A stretch of DNA of 64,000 bases from Streptomyces sp. NK15101 (GTDB lineage: Bacteria; Actinomycetota; Actinomycetes; Streptomycetales; Streptomycetaceae), in NCBI RefSeq assembly GCF_020400725.1, contig NZ_JAINVG010000016.1:52038-116037 (forward strand), written 5' to 3'. Below the pieces are notes generated by a model. The model ran no database searches. It was not told the origin of the DNA and saw only the letters and a list, made by a program, of their open reading frames with translations. This document shows positions 25,079-33,248 of the stretch, in pieces. Within the stretch, counting starts at the first letter, position 1, and every line of letters starts with the position of its first letter. Position numbers and translations under genes: made by a program.

Positions 25079-25534
25079 ATGGCGAGAGACGACGGCGGGA
25101 AGATGAGCGTGGTCACCGCGCTGGTGCGCGGCGCGTTCCTCGTGAACGCGGTCTACGCGGAGTCGGGCAGGGAGTACGGGCTGACGCCGCAGCAGGGCCA
25201 GCTGCTCTGCGTCCTGATGCCGGGCCCGTCCGGGATGGGTGAGCTCGGCGCCAAACTGGGGCTCGCCAAGTCCAGCCTGACCGGGCTCGTCGACCGGACC
25301 TCCCGCCTCGGCTTCGTCCGCCGCGAACCGGACCCGGGGGACCGGCGGGCCGTGCGGGTGACGCTCACCGAGGACGGCGCGCGCGTCGCCGAGGACTTCT
25401 ACACGGAGACCTGCCGGCGCATCGAGGAGCTCCCCGCCGGCCTCGAAGGCCCCGACCGCGAGCGGCTGGCCGAACTGCTCGGCCGGGTCGTCCAGGACAA
25501 CGAGGTCCCGGTCGTCTTCGTCGACCCGGCCTGA
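25079..25534 (+). CDS. MarR family transcriptional regulator
   Basis: Winged-helix repressor of 151 residues. The recognition region MGELGAKLGLAKSSLTGLVD and the wing RLGFVRREPDPGDRRAVRV match the MarR family. It lies 33 bp after the molybdenum hydroxylase small-subunit gene on the same strand. A control role over that oxidoreductase is a reasonable inference, but it appears to have its own possibly leaderless promoter. The alternative ATG at 25103 would remove the first eight residues. Confidence 0.85.
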   Translation: MARDDGGKMSVVTALVRGAFLVNAVYAESGREYGLTPQQGQLLCVLMPGPSGMGELGAKLGLAKSSLTGLVDRTSRLGFVRREPDPGDRRAVRVTLTEDGARVAEDFYTETCRRIEELPAGLEGPDRERLAELLGRVVQDNEVPVVFVDPA

Positions 25535-25675
25535 GCCGTACGGGCGTCCGTGCCGGAGGCTCCCGGCGTCAGGGCGCCGACCGGAGCGGCGCGAGCGTGC
25601 ACCCCGGTTCCTTCCGCGTCAGGCGCGCGGCCCCCTCTCGGGGCCCCGTGGACGAGGAACGCGCGCGAGGCCCGG

Positions 25676-26065
25676 CTAGGCTCCGGCGCGCTTCTGCAGG
25701 CGGCTGCCACGCGGCAGGGTGACGGACATGATGTCGCTGGGGCCGTCCAGCGCGATGCGGTGCCATCGCCCGCGCGGGACGACGACCGCCGTTCCGGCCG
25801 CCAGCCTGATCTCCTCCTCCTTCCCTCCCGGCTGTTCCGGACGGAAGCAGAGGCGTATCCCGCCGGTGAGGCAGGACACGAGTTCGTCCGCGGTGGGGTG
25901 GACTTCCCAGTGGTCGCCGTGGACGTCGGCGTCGGTCTCCACGTGGAAGGTCATCAACTGCCAGCCGTCCCGTTCGGAGTCGAAGACGGGCCGCTCGGCG
26001 CGCACCCGGCCACCCTGGTCCAGGTGAATGAAGGAGGAGAAGAGATCGATCGGTGCGGTGGTCAT
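25676..26065 (-). CDS. cupin-domain protein
   Basis: A 129-residue single cupin. Motif 1 is GDHWEVHPTADELVSCLTGG, with the usual HxE pair shifted to H.E/H. Motif 2 is VVVPRGRWHRIALDG with a metal-type His. The ATG at 26065 has a weak GGA site. It is 55 bp downstream of the serine hydrolase gene on the same strand and may be co-transcribed with it. Function unknown. Confidence 0.75.
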   Translation of the reverse strand: MTTAPIDLFSSFIHLDQGGRVRAERPVFDSERDGWQLMTFHVETDADVHGDHWEVHPTADELVSCLTGGIRLCFRPEQPGGKEEEIRLAAGTAVVVPRGRWHRIALDGPSDIMSVTLPRGSRLQKRAGA

Positions 26066-26120
26066 GCCGGGACATCCGTTCTGTTCGGTGAAGTTCGTCC
26101 GGTGGGATCGGGGAGCGTGG

Positions 26121-27251
26121 TCATCGGGCCGGTCGGCCGTACATCGCCACGCGGTACAGGTCCGCGAGCGCTTCGTCGATGGGGTGGGGCTGCGGCTTGC
26201 CGGAGGAGTCGAGCCTGTTCCACCTCTGCGTGTTCACCGCGACGGCCATCTGCCGCTCGCCGTCGGCGCGGATCATCGCCAGCGTCCCGGCGCCCCAGAC
26301 CGTGCCGCCGTTTCCCCAGAAGGTGACCTGGCCGGGCTCCTCCATCGGGTACAGGCCGAGGCCGTAGTCGATCGTCGTTCCCGCGTGGGAGACGACCGGG
26401 CCGGTGTGCCGCATCTGCGCCAGCGACGACGGGCTGACGATCTCACCGGCCAGCAGCAGGCGGTAGAAGCGGTTGAGGTCCGCGACGGTCGATATCAGCG
26501 AGCCCGCCAGGCCCGTCCATGACATGTCGTAGACGCTGTAGTCACGCGGCGGGTCGATCATGCCGAACCACGCCTCGTACATCTGCGAGTGCGGCCCGTC
26601 GACGTACGGTCCGGTGGGGAGTTCGGTGTCCCGGAGCCCGGCGCGCTCGATGACGTTCCGGGTGATGTACTGCTCGGCCGTGGTGCCGGTCACCTGTTCC
26701 AGCAGCAGGCCGAGGAGCAGGTAGTTGGTGTTGGAGTACACGCCCGGCGCACCGCCCGGGACGCCGACGGAGGGTGCGGCGACCCCCAGTCCGACGAGCT
26801 CGACGGGGTCGAAGCGCGTGAAGCGGAGGTCGTCCAGGCTGTCGGGCCGGGTGTCCGCGACGACGGGGAACGCCTTCAAGGACGGGTAGGCGTACGGGAG
26901 GTACTCGGCGAGGCCGCTGGTGTGGTTGATCAGCATCCGCACCGTGATCGCGTCGCCGCGTTCTCCGGGGACCAGCTTCGGAAGGTACCGGCCGATCGGT
27001 GCGTCGAGCCCGATCCGGCCGGCCTCGGCCAGCTGCAGGACCGCGGCGGCGGTGAAGGTCTTGGTGATGCTGCCGACGCGATGCCGCATGTCGGCGGTGA
27101 CGGGGCGGCCGGTGGCGACGTCGGCGACTCCGGCGGCGCCGCGCCAGACCCGGTCGCCCGCCCGTACCTCGGCGAACAGGCCCGGTACCCCGGCGCGGTG
27201 GACGTTCTCGACGGCGGCTTCCAGCGCCGGTAAATCCAGCGGGTTCCTCAC
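26121..27251 (-). CDS. class C beta-lactamase-like serine hydrolase
   Basis: Penicillin-binding-type serine hydrolase of 376 residues. The catalytic SxxK is SITK near residue 63 (RVGSITKTFTAAAVLQLAEA), the YxN motif is in GVYSNTNYLLLG, and an H/W-G-G equivalent is in WGNGGTVWGAG. Members act as D,D-carboxypeptidases, esterases or beta-lactamases. No signal peptide is seen, so a cytoplasmic esterase or amidase is more likely than a periplasmic PBP. The GTG at 27251 has AAAGGA upstream. It is divergent from the TetR gene and shares a symmetrical operator region with it. Confidence 0.85.
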   Translation of the reverse strand: MRNPLDLPALEAAVENVHRAGVPGLFAEVRAGDRVWRGAAGVADVATGRPVTADMRHRVGSITKTFTAAAVLQLAEAGRIGLDAPIGRYLPKLVPGERGDAITVRMLINHTSGLAEYLPYAYPSLKAFPVVADTRPDSLDDLRFTRFDPVELVGLGVAAPSVGVPGGAPGVYSNTNYLLLGLLLEQVTGTTAEQYITRNVIERAGLRDTELPTGPYVDGPHSQMYEAWFGMIDPPRDYSVYDMSWTGLAGSLISTVADLNRFYRLLLAGEIVSPSSLAQMRHTGPVVSHAGTTIDYGLGLYPMEEPGQVTFWGNGGTVWGAGTLAMIRADGERQMAVAVNTQRWNRLDSSGKPQPHPIDEALADLYRVAMYGRPAR

Positions 27252-27363
27252 GACATTCGTCCTTTCGGATTGCCCGGATCGAGCTCCACGTCGGTCGCTC
27301 GCCCCGGGCGACAGGGCGCGTGACACGTCGGCCCGGCTGCCGCCGGACCGCTCGGCACGCTCA

Positions 27364-27414
27364 TGTCCTCATTATGCACGCGGTGCGTGCAACACCAAGT
27401 GCATGGGTTAGACT
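27364..27414. promoter_or_regulatory. divergent promoters with a TetR-type operator in the spacer
   Basis: A perfect 7-3-7 palindrome TGCACGC-GGT-GCGTGCA lies at 27375-27391. On the minus strand it sits between TTGGTG (27398-27393) and CATAAT (27376-27371), a good promoter for the serine hydrolase. On the plus strand TAGACT (27409-27414) is a -10 for tetR, with the palindrome over its -35 area. Repression of both genes by the TetR protein is inferred. Confidence 0.6.
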
Positions 27415-27435
27415 GAGTTCGACGAGAGGGGCGAA

Positions 27436-28110
27436 ATGGCAGGTCGAAGGCGCTGGTCGACCGATGAGATCCTGGACGCGGCAGCGGAGTTGCTGCGCAC
27501 GAGCGACGCGGAGTCGTTCAGCGTGCGCAAGCTCGCCGCGACGCTCGGCACCGACTCCTCCAGCCTCTACCGGCACTTCCGCAGCAAGACGGAACTGCTG
27601 CGCGCGGTCGCCGACCGGATCCTCCTGGCCTCCATGGACGGCTACCGCGCCGAGGGCGACTGGAAGCAGCGCATCACCGCCCTGGCCCTGCGCTTGAGAG
27701 AGGCGTTCGGGCAGCAGCCCCAGCTCGCCGCGGTCTGGGGACGGTACGCCTCGGGCGGCGCCGGTTCCCGACTGGTCATGGAAGAGGTGCTGCAGGCCCT
27801 GCGCGCCTCGGGACTGCCCGACGAGGAGATCCCGGCGCGCTATCACCGGCTCGCGGTCCTCATCGCCGCGTTGATCGCCTCCGAGGCCGGAGTCAGCACC
27901 ATCACCCCGGAGGAGTACGAACAGGGCATGGAGCTGTTCCGCGTCGCGGTGCTCGGCGCCGACCCCGAACGCTTCCCCGCCCTGGCCCACTTCGCCCGCG
28001 ACGTCCGCCCCCTCGGGGCGGACCGCCGCGCCGCGTTCGAGGAGATCCTCGCCGCCCACCTCGCCCACATCGAGGCCGCGATCCGCCCGAGCAGGCCCAC
28101 CGGCTCGTGA
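27436..28110 (+). CDS. TetR/AcrR family transcriptional regulator
   Basis: A 224-residue regulator with an N-terminal HTH (STDEILDAAAELLR, then VRKLAATLGTDSSSLYRHF) and a helical ligand-binding domain with the TetR_C-like pattern of tetracycline-repressor C domains. The ATG at 27436 has GAGAGGGG as ribosome site. It is divergent from the serine hydrolase gene; a 17-bp palindrome lies between them, so it probably represses that gene and itself. Ligand unknown. Confidence 0.88.
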   Translation: MAGRRRWSTDEILDAAAELLRTSDAESFSVRKLAATLGTDSSSLYRHFRSKTELLRAVADRILLASMDGYRAEGDWKQRITALALRLREAFGQQPQLAAVWGRYASGGAGSRLVMEEVLQALRASGLPDEEIPARYHRLAVLIAALIASEAGVSTITPEEYEQGMELFRVAVLGADPERFPALAHFARDVRPLGADRRAAFEEILAAHLAHIEAAIRPSRPTGS

Positions 28111-28241
28111 GCGGACCTGATGCGGCGCCGGTCCGGAGGCGGCTGCGGCCTCGCGGTCCTGGTCCTGGTCCCGTCGGGGAGACCGCCGAGGAATCGGAAC
28201 GCCTGCGTTCCCCCACGGTCTGACAGGCCCCGAACGGCCGC

Positions 28242-28305
28242 GGTCACGCCGGGCCTTGGTCACGCCGAGCCGTGATCATGCCGAGCCGCGGTCACGCCGA
28301 GAGGA
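28242..28305. repeat. 16-bp tandem repeat array at the 3' end of the MBL gene
   Basis: Four copies of a 16-bp unit, consensus GGTCACGCCGAGCCGT, lie at 28242-28257, 28258-28273, 28274-28289 and 28290-28305. The stop of the minus-strand MBL gene (28292-28294) is inside copy four. The rest of the 28111-28291 spacer shows nothing else clear. Confidence 0.8.
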
Positions 28306-29149
28306 ACGGCTCCGTCAGATGCGGCGTCGCCAGGTGCAGCGCGCCGGCGGTTCCGCGGCCGAGCATGCGCTCCCTCGAGTGCCTGGCCGCCTCGGGGTCG
28401 GCCTCGTGCGCGTAGGCGAGCCCGGGGTGGAGCAGCTGGAGGGCGTGCACCAGGAGGTCGCCGGTGACGAGCGCCGACTCGCGTCCGTCGGTGACCAGCA
28501 CGCTCTGGTGTCCGGGCGTGTGACCGGGAGTGGCGACCGCGCGCCCGGCGCGCAGCGGGGTGTCCCCGTCGAGGAGCCGGAGCCGGCCGGCGGCCGCGAG
28601 CGGGTCGGTGAGGGTCTCGCGAAGCTGCGGGTTGAGGGTGTCGAGGGCGTCGAACTCGGCCCGCTGGAGCAGGTATTCGGCGTTCGGGAAATAGGGGCGG
28701 CGGCCGCCGGCCGAAGCGTCGCCTTCCGCCGGGCCGCCCGTCGACGGGACGGCCGCCTCGCTCACGACCGCCCACCCGACGTGGTCGGTGTGCAGATGGG
28801 TGAGCACCACGGTGTCGACTTCGGCAGGGTCGATGCCCGCGGCGGCGAGCGACGCGGGGAGCACACCGGGCACGGGCGCCCACGAGCAGGCCGGGCTGTC
28901 CGCCGGACCGATCCCGGCGTCCACGACGGTGAGGCCCTTGTCGCCGCGGATCGCGTACGCGCGGAACTGGAGCCGCCAGCGGCCCTCGGCGTCGACCGCG
29001 CCCGGGTCGAAGCGGTCGGCCTCGGCCCACTGGGCGGCCGTGGCGCCGGGGAAGGCGTCGGCGCGCGGGGAGAAGAACGGACCCTCGGCGTCGGCGAGGG
29101 CGATGATCTCGGTCGGGCCGACGCGGAGCCGGGGAACGTCGAGGGACAT
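28292..29149 (-). CDS. MBL-fold metallo-hydrolase
   Basis: Metallo-beta-lactamase-fold hydrolase of 285 residues. The zinc motif is VVLTHLHTDHVGWAV (HxHxDH), followed by ATPGHTPGHQS and VTGDLLVHA, giving the full set of ligands. The first strand pair IALADAEGPFF is like quorum-quenching lactonases (AiiA/AttM group) and related hydrolases, but the sequence does not prove lactonase activity. The ATG at 29149 is used. Tandem 16-bp repeats overlap its stop codon. Confidence 0.87.
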   Translation of the reverse strand: MSLDVPRLRVGPTEIIALADAEGPFFSPRADAFPGATAAQWAEADRFDPGAVDAEGRWRLQFRAYAIRGDKGLTVVDAGIGPADSPACSWAPVPGVLPASLAAAGIDPAEVDTVVLTHLHTDHVGWAVVSEAAVPSTGGPAEGDASAGGRRPYFPNAEYLLQRAEFDALDTLNPQLRETLTDPLAAAGRLRLLDGDTPLRAGRAVATPGHTPGHQSVLVTDGRESALVTGDLLVHALQLLHPGLAYAHEADPEAARHSRERMLGRGTAGALHLATPHLTEPFLSA

Positions 29150-29350
29150 GGCCGCGATCCTGTCATGCCCTTCACGCGGGCGGTGACCCGCCCGTGCCGT
29201 GATGACGATCCCGGCGGGGAGACGGTCTCCCGGTGACGCGGCCGGCGAGCCGTGACGAGCTGCCCGGACTCCTGGTCGTCCTGTGGCGGGGCCGTCCTGC
29301 GGCGGGAGCGTCCTGTGGCAGGTCGCTGCCGTGGCCCGGAGCGGGTCGGG

Positions 29351-29731
29351 CTACGTCGGCGAACCCGTCGCCAACTTCTCCCGCACCACGGAGAGGTACT
29401 CCGCCACCGCGTCCCGGTTCCGGGTCAGGCAGCGGATCCGGGCGGTCATCCGGTCCCGTTCGTTCTCCAGGGTCTCCAGCATCTCCGGGGTCGCGTCGGA
29501 GAAGTGGATGACCCTCGGCTTGTTCAGGCACGGGAGGATCTGCTTGATGATCCGGGTGGGCAGTCCGGCGTCCAGCAGGCCCCGGATCTGCATCACCCGG
29601 TCGACGTTCGACTCGTCGTAGACGCGGTAGCCGTTCGGCAGCCGGTCCGCGACGATGAGGCCCTGCTCCTCGTAGTACCGCAGCAGCCTGCGCGGTGTTC
29701 CGGTGCGCTCGGACAACTCGCCGATCCGCAT
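29351..29731 (-). CDS. MerR family transcriptional regulator
   Basis: A 126-residue MerR protein. The N-terminal winged helix starts RIGELSERTGTPRRLLRYYE and continues RLPNGYRVYDESNVDRV. A helical dimerisation region follows (LETLENERDRMTARIRCLTR). There are no conserved metal-binding cysteines of the CueR/MerR type, so it probably senses an organic ligand or a drug. The ATG at 29731 has GGAGGGGG as ribosome site. It is divergent from the MFS gene 63 bp away, a standard drug-efflux arrangement. Confidence 0.9.
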   Translation of the reverse strand: MRIGELSERTGTPRRLLRYYEEQGLIVADRLPNGYRVYDESNVDRVMQIRGLLDAGLPTRIIKQILPCLNKPRVIHFSDATPEMLETLENERDRMTARIRCLTRNRDAVAEYLSVVREKLATGSPT

Positions 29732-29755
29732 GGGAAGCCCCCTCCAGGGAATCGC

Positions 29756-29790
29756 TTGACCTTCACATCGATGTGAGGGTTCGAGCATAC
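29756..29790. promoter_or_regulatory. MerR-type dyad over a TTGACC promoter
   Basis: ACCTTCACAT-CG-ATGTGAGGGT (29759-29780) is a near-perfect 10-2-10 dyad with a single mismatch. It overlaps a -35 of TTGACC at 29756-29761 reading towards the MFS gene. A -10 is weak: TCGAGC would give the 19-base spacer typical of MerR promoters, and GCATAC lies further down at 29785-29790. The ATG at 29795 has no ribosome site, so the transcript may be leaderless. Confidence 0.6.
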
Positions 29791-29794
29791 GGAC

Positions 29795-31015
29795 ATGACC
29801 CACGACACGACAGCGGCGGCCGGTCCCGCCACCTCCACGTCCGAGCAACTCCGCCCCCGATCGGGCCGGTTGCCCCTCCCTGCCCTCCTCGCCCTCGCCA
29901 CCGCCGTCTTCGTCACCAGCCTCACCGAGACCCTCCCGGCCGGGGTCCTGCCCGGCATGAGCGCCGACCTCGGCGTCGGCGAGGCCGCCATGGGCCAGTC
30001 GGTCACCGGCTACGCCCTCGGCACGGCCCTCACCGCCGTCCCCCTGGCCGCCCGCACCGCCGGCCTGCGCCGCAAGCGCCTGCTGCTCACCTCGACGGCC
30101 GGCTTCGCCGCCGCCAACACGGTCACGGCCGTCTCCTCCTGGTACGCCCTCACCATGGGCGCCCGGTTCCTCGCCGGGGTCGCCGCGGGCGTCGCCTGGG
30201 CCCTGCTCGCCGGATACGCCCGTCGTCTCGCCCCGGCGCACCTCCAGGGCCGGGCGGTCGCCGTCGCGATGACCGGCATCCCGCTCGCGCTCTCCCTCGG
30301 CGTCCCGGCCGGCACCTTCCTCGGCGAGGCCGTCGGCTGGCGGGCCGCCTTCACCGCCATGACCGTGATCGCCGTCGTGCTCCTCGGCTGGATCGCCCTC
30401 GCCGTCCCCGACCTGCCGGGCGAGCCGCGCGGCGGGCGGGCCCCGGTCGCCCGCACCCTGAGGGTCCCCGGCGTCCTGCCCGTCCTCGCCGTCACCTTCA
30501 CCCTCGTCCTGGCCCACACCGTCCTCTACACCTACGTCGCGGCCTACCTCGACCACCTCGGCCTCGCCGGCTCCACCGGCCTCGTCCTGCTGGTCTTCGG
30601 CGCCGCCTCGCTCGCCGGGATCTGGTTCACGGGCCGTCACATCGACCGCCGGCTCCGGGCCCTGACCCTCGCCGGAACGATCCTCTTCGCCGTCGCCGCG
30701 GCCGCGTTCGCCGTCCCCGCGGCGAGCACCGCCCTGGTCCTCGTGACCGCCGCGCTCTGGGGCCTCGGCTGGGGCGGCGCGCCCACCCTCCTGCAGACGG
30801 CCGTCGCCGAGGCGGGCGGGGACGACGCCGACACCGCACAGACGATGCTGGTCAGCCTCTGGAACGCGGCCATGGCGGCGGGCGGCGTCGCGGGCGGCCT
30901 CCTCCTCGACGGGCTCGGCGCCGGCGCCCTGCCCTGGAGCGTCCTCGTGCTGCTCGTCCCGGTGGTCGCCGTGGTGGCCGGCGCCCGCGCCCACGGCTTC
31001 CCGGCCCGCGGGTGA
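29795..31015 (+). CDS. MFS transporter, probable drug efflux
   Basis: Major facilitator exporter of 406 residues with 12 predicted hydrophobic helices. The signature between helices 2 and 3 is GTALTAVPLAARTAGLRRKRLL, and helix 1 starts with ALATAVFVTSLTETLPAGVL, typical of the AraJ/CmlR group. The ATG at 29795 sits directly after the MerR dyad. Divergent MerR control suggests induction by an exported compound. The gene ends before a strong bidirectional terminator. Confidence 0.88.
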   Translation: MTHDTTAAAGPATSTSEQLRPRSGRLPLPALLALATAVFVTSLTETLPAGVLPGMSADLGVGEAAMGQSVTGYALGTALTAVPLAARTAGLRRKRLLLTSTAGFAAANTVTAVSSWYALTMGARFLAGVAAGVAWALLAGYARRLAPAHLQGRAVAVAMTGIPLALSLGVPAGTFLGEAVGWRAAFTAMTVIAVVLLGWIALAVPDLPGEPRGGRAPVARTLRVPGVLPVLAVTFTLVLAHTVLYTYVAAYLDHLGLAGSTGLVLLVFGAASLAGIWFTGRHIDRRLRALTLAGTILFAVAAAAFAVPAASTALVLVTAALWGLGWGGAPTLLQTAVAEAGGDDADTAQTMLVSLWNAAMAAGGVAGGLLLDGLGAGALPWSVLVLLVPVVAVVAGARAHGFPARG

Positions 31016-31040
31016 CCGGGTCCTGTCCCCCCGTGAGAAC

Positions 31041-31076
31041 ACGGAGGCCCCCACCGCGCGCGGTGGGGGCCTCCGT
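31041..31076. terminator. perfect 18-bp bidirectional terminator
   Basis: ACGGAGGCCCCCACCGCG (31041-31058) pairs perfectly with CGCGGTGGGGGCCTCCGT (31059-31076). It stands between the convergent MFS and surface-protein genes and would serve both. Confidence 0.9.
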
Positions 31077-31094
31077 CCGTCTCGGACCCGGGGG

Positions 31095-31922
31095 TCAGAC
31101 CGTCGGCGGCACCCGGGACGGGCGGCCCGAGCCGCGCGTCAGGACGTAGCCGCCGATGCCCGCGAGCGCTGCCAGGACGCCGCCCGCGAGGGTCCAGATC
31201 CAGCGGTCGGACCACCAGCCGGAGGACCAGCCGTCCTCCGGGGCCGCCGCCTCGACGGCGGTCTTCCGGCCGGCGTCCTCGTCCGCCTTCGCCCGGTCGG
31301 CGGTGGTCGCCCCCGGGACGAGCGGCGCGGCGAGCGAACCGTCCGTGGCGTAGGCGCCGCCCTCGTCGAGGACGTCGGCTCCGATCCGCGCGGTGAAGGG
31401 CTGGCCGAGGTCCTCGTCCGGGCCGCCGGTGACGGTCAGCCGGACGTAGTAGCTGCCGGGCAGCGGGTCGTTCGCCCAGGCGTCGGCCGAGGCGCGGACC
31501 GGGCGCAGCACACAGGCCAGCTCCACGGTCGCGGCCTCCTTCGCCGCCGTGCGGGACTGCATCCCGTACATGCACGGCTGACGCCGCCGCAGCCCGTCGT
31601 ACACGTCGACCCGCCAGGTGGCGGGCCCGTGCCGCAGCGCCGCGTCGGGCAGCGTGACCGTGGCCTTCACGGTCGGCCGCTCCCCGGTGTCCGCCGGGAA
31701 CACCCAGTACAGGTAGTCGCCCGTGGCGGCCTGCGCCGTGGCCTGCTGACCCGGCAGGAACCGGGCGGCGGTGCGGAAGGTGGTGCCGGCCTCGGTGGGG
31801 CCGGCCTCCTCGGAGGAGGACGCCGAGGGGCTGGGAGCGTCGGCCAGGGCGGCCGGGGCCGCGAGGCCGAGCAGGGCGGCGCCCGCGAGCGCGGCCGTGG
31901 CGAGCATGCGTACGGTACGCAT
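31095..31922 (-). CDS. secreted, C-terminally membrane-anchored protein, unknown family
   Basis: A 275-residue protein with an N-terminal signal peptide (MLATAALAGAALLGLAAPAA, cleavage near ALA|DAP), a beta-rich extracellular domain and one C-terminal transmembrane helix (TLAGGVLAALAGIGGYVLT) followed by a short basic tail. It contains two cysteines in the central domain (RRRQPCMYGMQS, VELACVLRP) that could form a disulfide. The ATG shares its A with the TGA stop of the VWA gene (TGATG at 31924-31920), so translation is coupled. Same topology as its partner. Not recognised as a named family. Confidence 0.65.
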   Translation of the reverse strand: MRTVRMLATAALAGAALLGLAAPAALADAPSPSASSSEEAGPTEAGTTFRTAARFLPGQQATAQAATGDYLYWVFPADTGERPTVKATVTLPDAALRHGPATWRVDVYDGLRRRQPCMYGMQSRTAAKEAATVELACVLRPVRASADAWANDPLPGSYYVRLTVTGGPDEDLGQPFTARIGADVLDEGGAYATDGSLAAPLVPGATTADRAKADEDAGRKTAVEAAAPEDGWSSGWWSDRWIWTLAGGVLAALAGIGGYVLTRGSGRPSRVPPTV

Positions 31923-33196
31923 CAGTTGGTCCTCCAGACAGCGACGCGCCAGCGGGACAGCCAGCCCCAGAGCAGACCGGCCAGGAAGCCGGCGAGGACC
32001 AGCACGCCGAGCAGCCACCAGCCGCGGCCGAGACCGAACGAGGCGACGTCCGACGCGCTCGACGGGCCGTCGACGACGTCCACCGTCAGCTCGACCGGCA
32101 TGCCCGGCGTCGTCTTGACCGACGGGGGAGCGGAGAAGGAGTTGCTGACCTGGAGGCAGACCGTCTCGGCCGCCGGCTTGGCGTCCCCGGGGCCGCCGTC
32201 GAGCTCCGGCTTCGGGTAGCGCAGCCCGGTCGAGATCACGTCCGTGCGCCCGTCGCCCGCCTCGGAGCCGCGGACGATCTCCCGGCCGTGGAGCGTGACG
32301 GCGCGCAGCAGCACCCCGTAGTCGTTGTTGACGGCCCGGTCGGCCGACACGCTGACGGAGGCCCGGAGTTCCTGGCCGGGCAGCAGGTCCACCCGGTACC
32401 AGCGGTGCTCGCCGAAGGACTCGCGGTCCGTGTAGAGGCCGGGCTGCAGCCGCGGCGCCTTCTCGCACCGCGCCGCGCCCTCGGTGGCCACGGGGGTGAC
32501 GACGGGGTCGGCCGCTCGGTCGACCAACTGCTTGACGCGCCGGGAGAGTTCCTCGGTGCGGTGAACCGAGGTGTACGTGCCTCCGGTGGCCTCCGCGATG
32601 CAGGTGAGCTGCTGCCGGGTCTTGGCGTCCGGCACGAGGCCCAGGGTGTCGATGACGAGGTGGATGCCCTTCGCCGCGATCTCGCGGGCCACCTGGCACG
32701 GGTCGAGCGGGGCGCAGGTGTCCTCGCCGTCGGTGATGAGGACGATCCGCTTGGTCGCCCCGTCCTCGCCGAGGTCGTCGGCCGCGCCGAGCAGCGCCGG
32801 GCCGATCGGCGTCCAGCCGGTCGGGGCGAGGGTGGCCACCGCGGTCTTGGCCTCGGTCCGGTCGAGCGGCCCGACCGGGTACAGCGAGCGGGTGTCCTTG
32901 CAGCCGCGCTTGCGGTCGTTGCCGGGGTAGTCGGCGCCGAGCGTGCGGATGCCGAGCCGCACCTCCTCGGGCACCGCGTCGAGGACCTCGTTGAAGGCCT
33001 GCTTGGCGGCGCTCATGCGGGACTTGCCGTCGATGTCCTTGGCCCGCATGGAGCCGCTGACGTCGAGGACCAGCTCGACCTTGGGGGATTCCTTCGCCAC
33101 CGGCTCGTCGGCGGCCGCGCCCGTCGGCAGGAGCGCGACGCTCAGGGCGGCGAGCAGCGCGCAGGCCCCGGTCGCCAGCCGTTTTCTCGTGATCAT
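31922..33196 (-). CDS. VWA-domain surface protein
   Basis: A 424-residue protein with a signal peptide, an extracellular von Willebrand factor A domain and a C-terminal transmembrane helix (GWWLLGVLVLAGFLAGLLWG). The MIDAS metal site is VLDVSGSMRAKD near residue 50, with TGWTPIGPAL and VLITDGEDTCAP supplying the other ligands. A second beta-rich region of about 150 residues follows the VWA domain. The ATG at 33196 starts a clean signal peptide; a TTG start at 33226 is possible. It is followed by a coupled gene for a second anchored protein. Both may form a cell-surface complex; no ligand is known. Confidence 0.82.
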   Translation of the reverse strand: MITRKRLATGACALLAALSVALLPTGAAADEPVAKESPKVELVLDVSGSMRAKDIDGKSRMSAAKQAFNEVLDAVPEEVRLGIRTLGADYPGNDRKRGCKDTRSLYPVGPLDRTEAKTAVATLAPTGWTPIGPALLGAADDLGEDGATKRIVLITDGEDTCAPLDPCQVAREIAAKGIHLVIDTLGLVPDAKTRQQLTCIAEATGGTYTSVHRTEELSRRVKQLVDRAADPVVTPVATEGAARCEKAPRLQPGLYTDRESFGEHRWYRVDLLPGQELRASVSVSADRAVNNDYGVLLRAVTLHGREIVRGSEAGDGRTDVISTGLRYPKPELDGGPGDAKPAAETVCLQVSNSFSAPPSVKTTPGMPVELTVDVVDGPSSASDVASFGLGRGWWLLGVLVLAGFLAGLLWGWLSRWRVAVWRTN

Positions 33197-33248
33197 CGCC
33201 GGATCGTATTGATGATCGTCCGACAAACCAAAACGGGGATGGGTCCTG

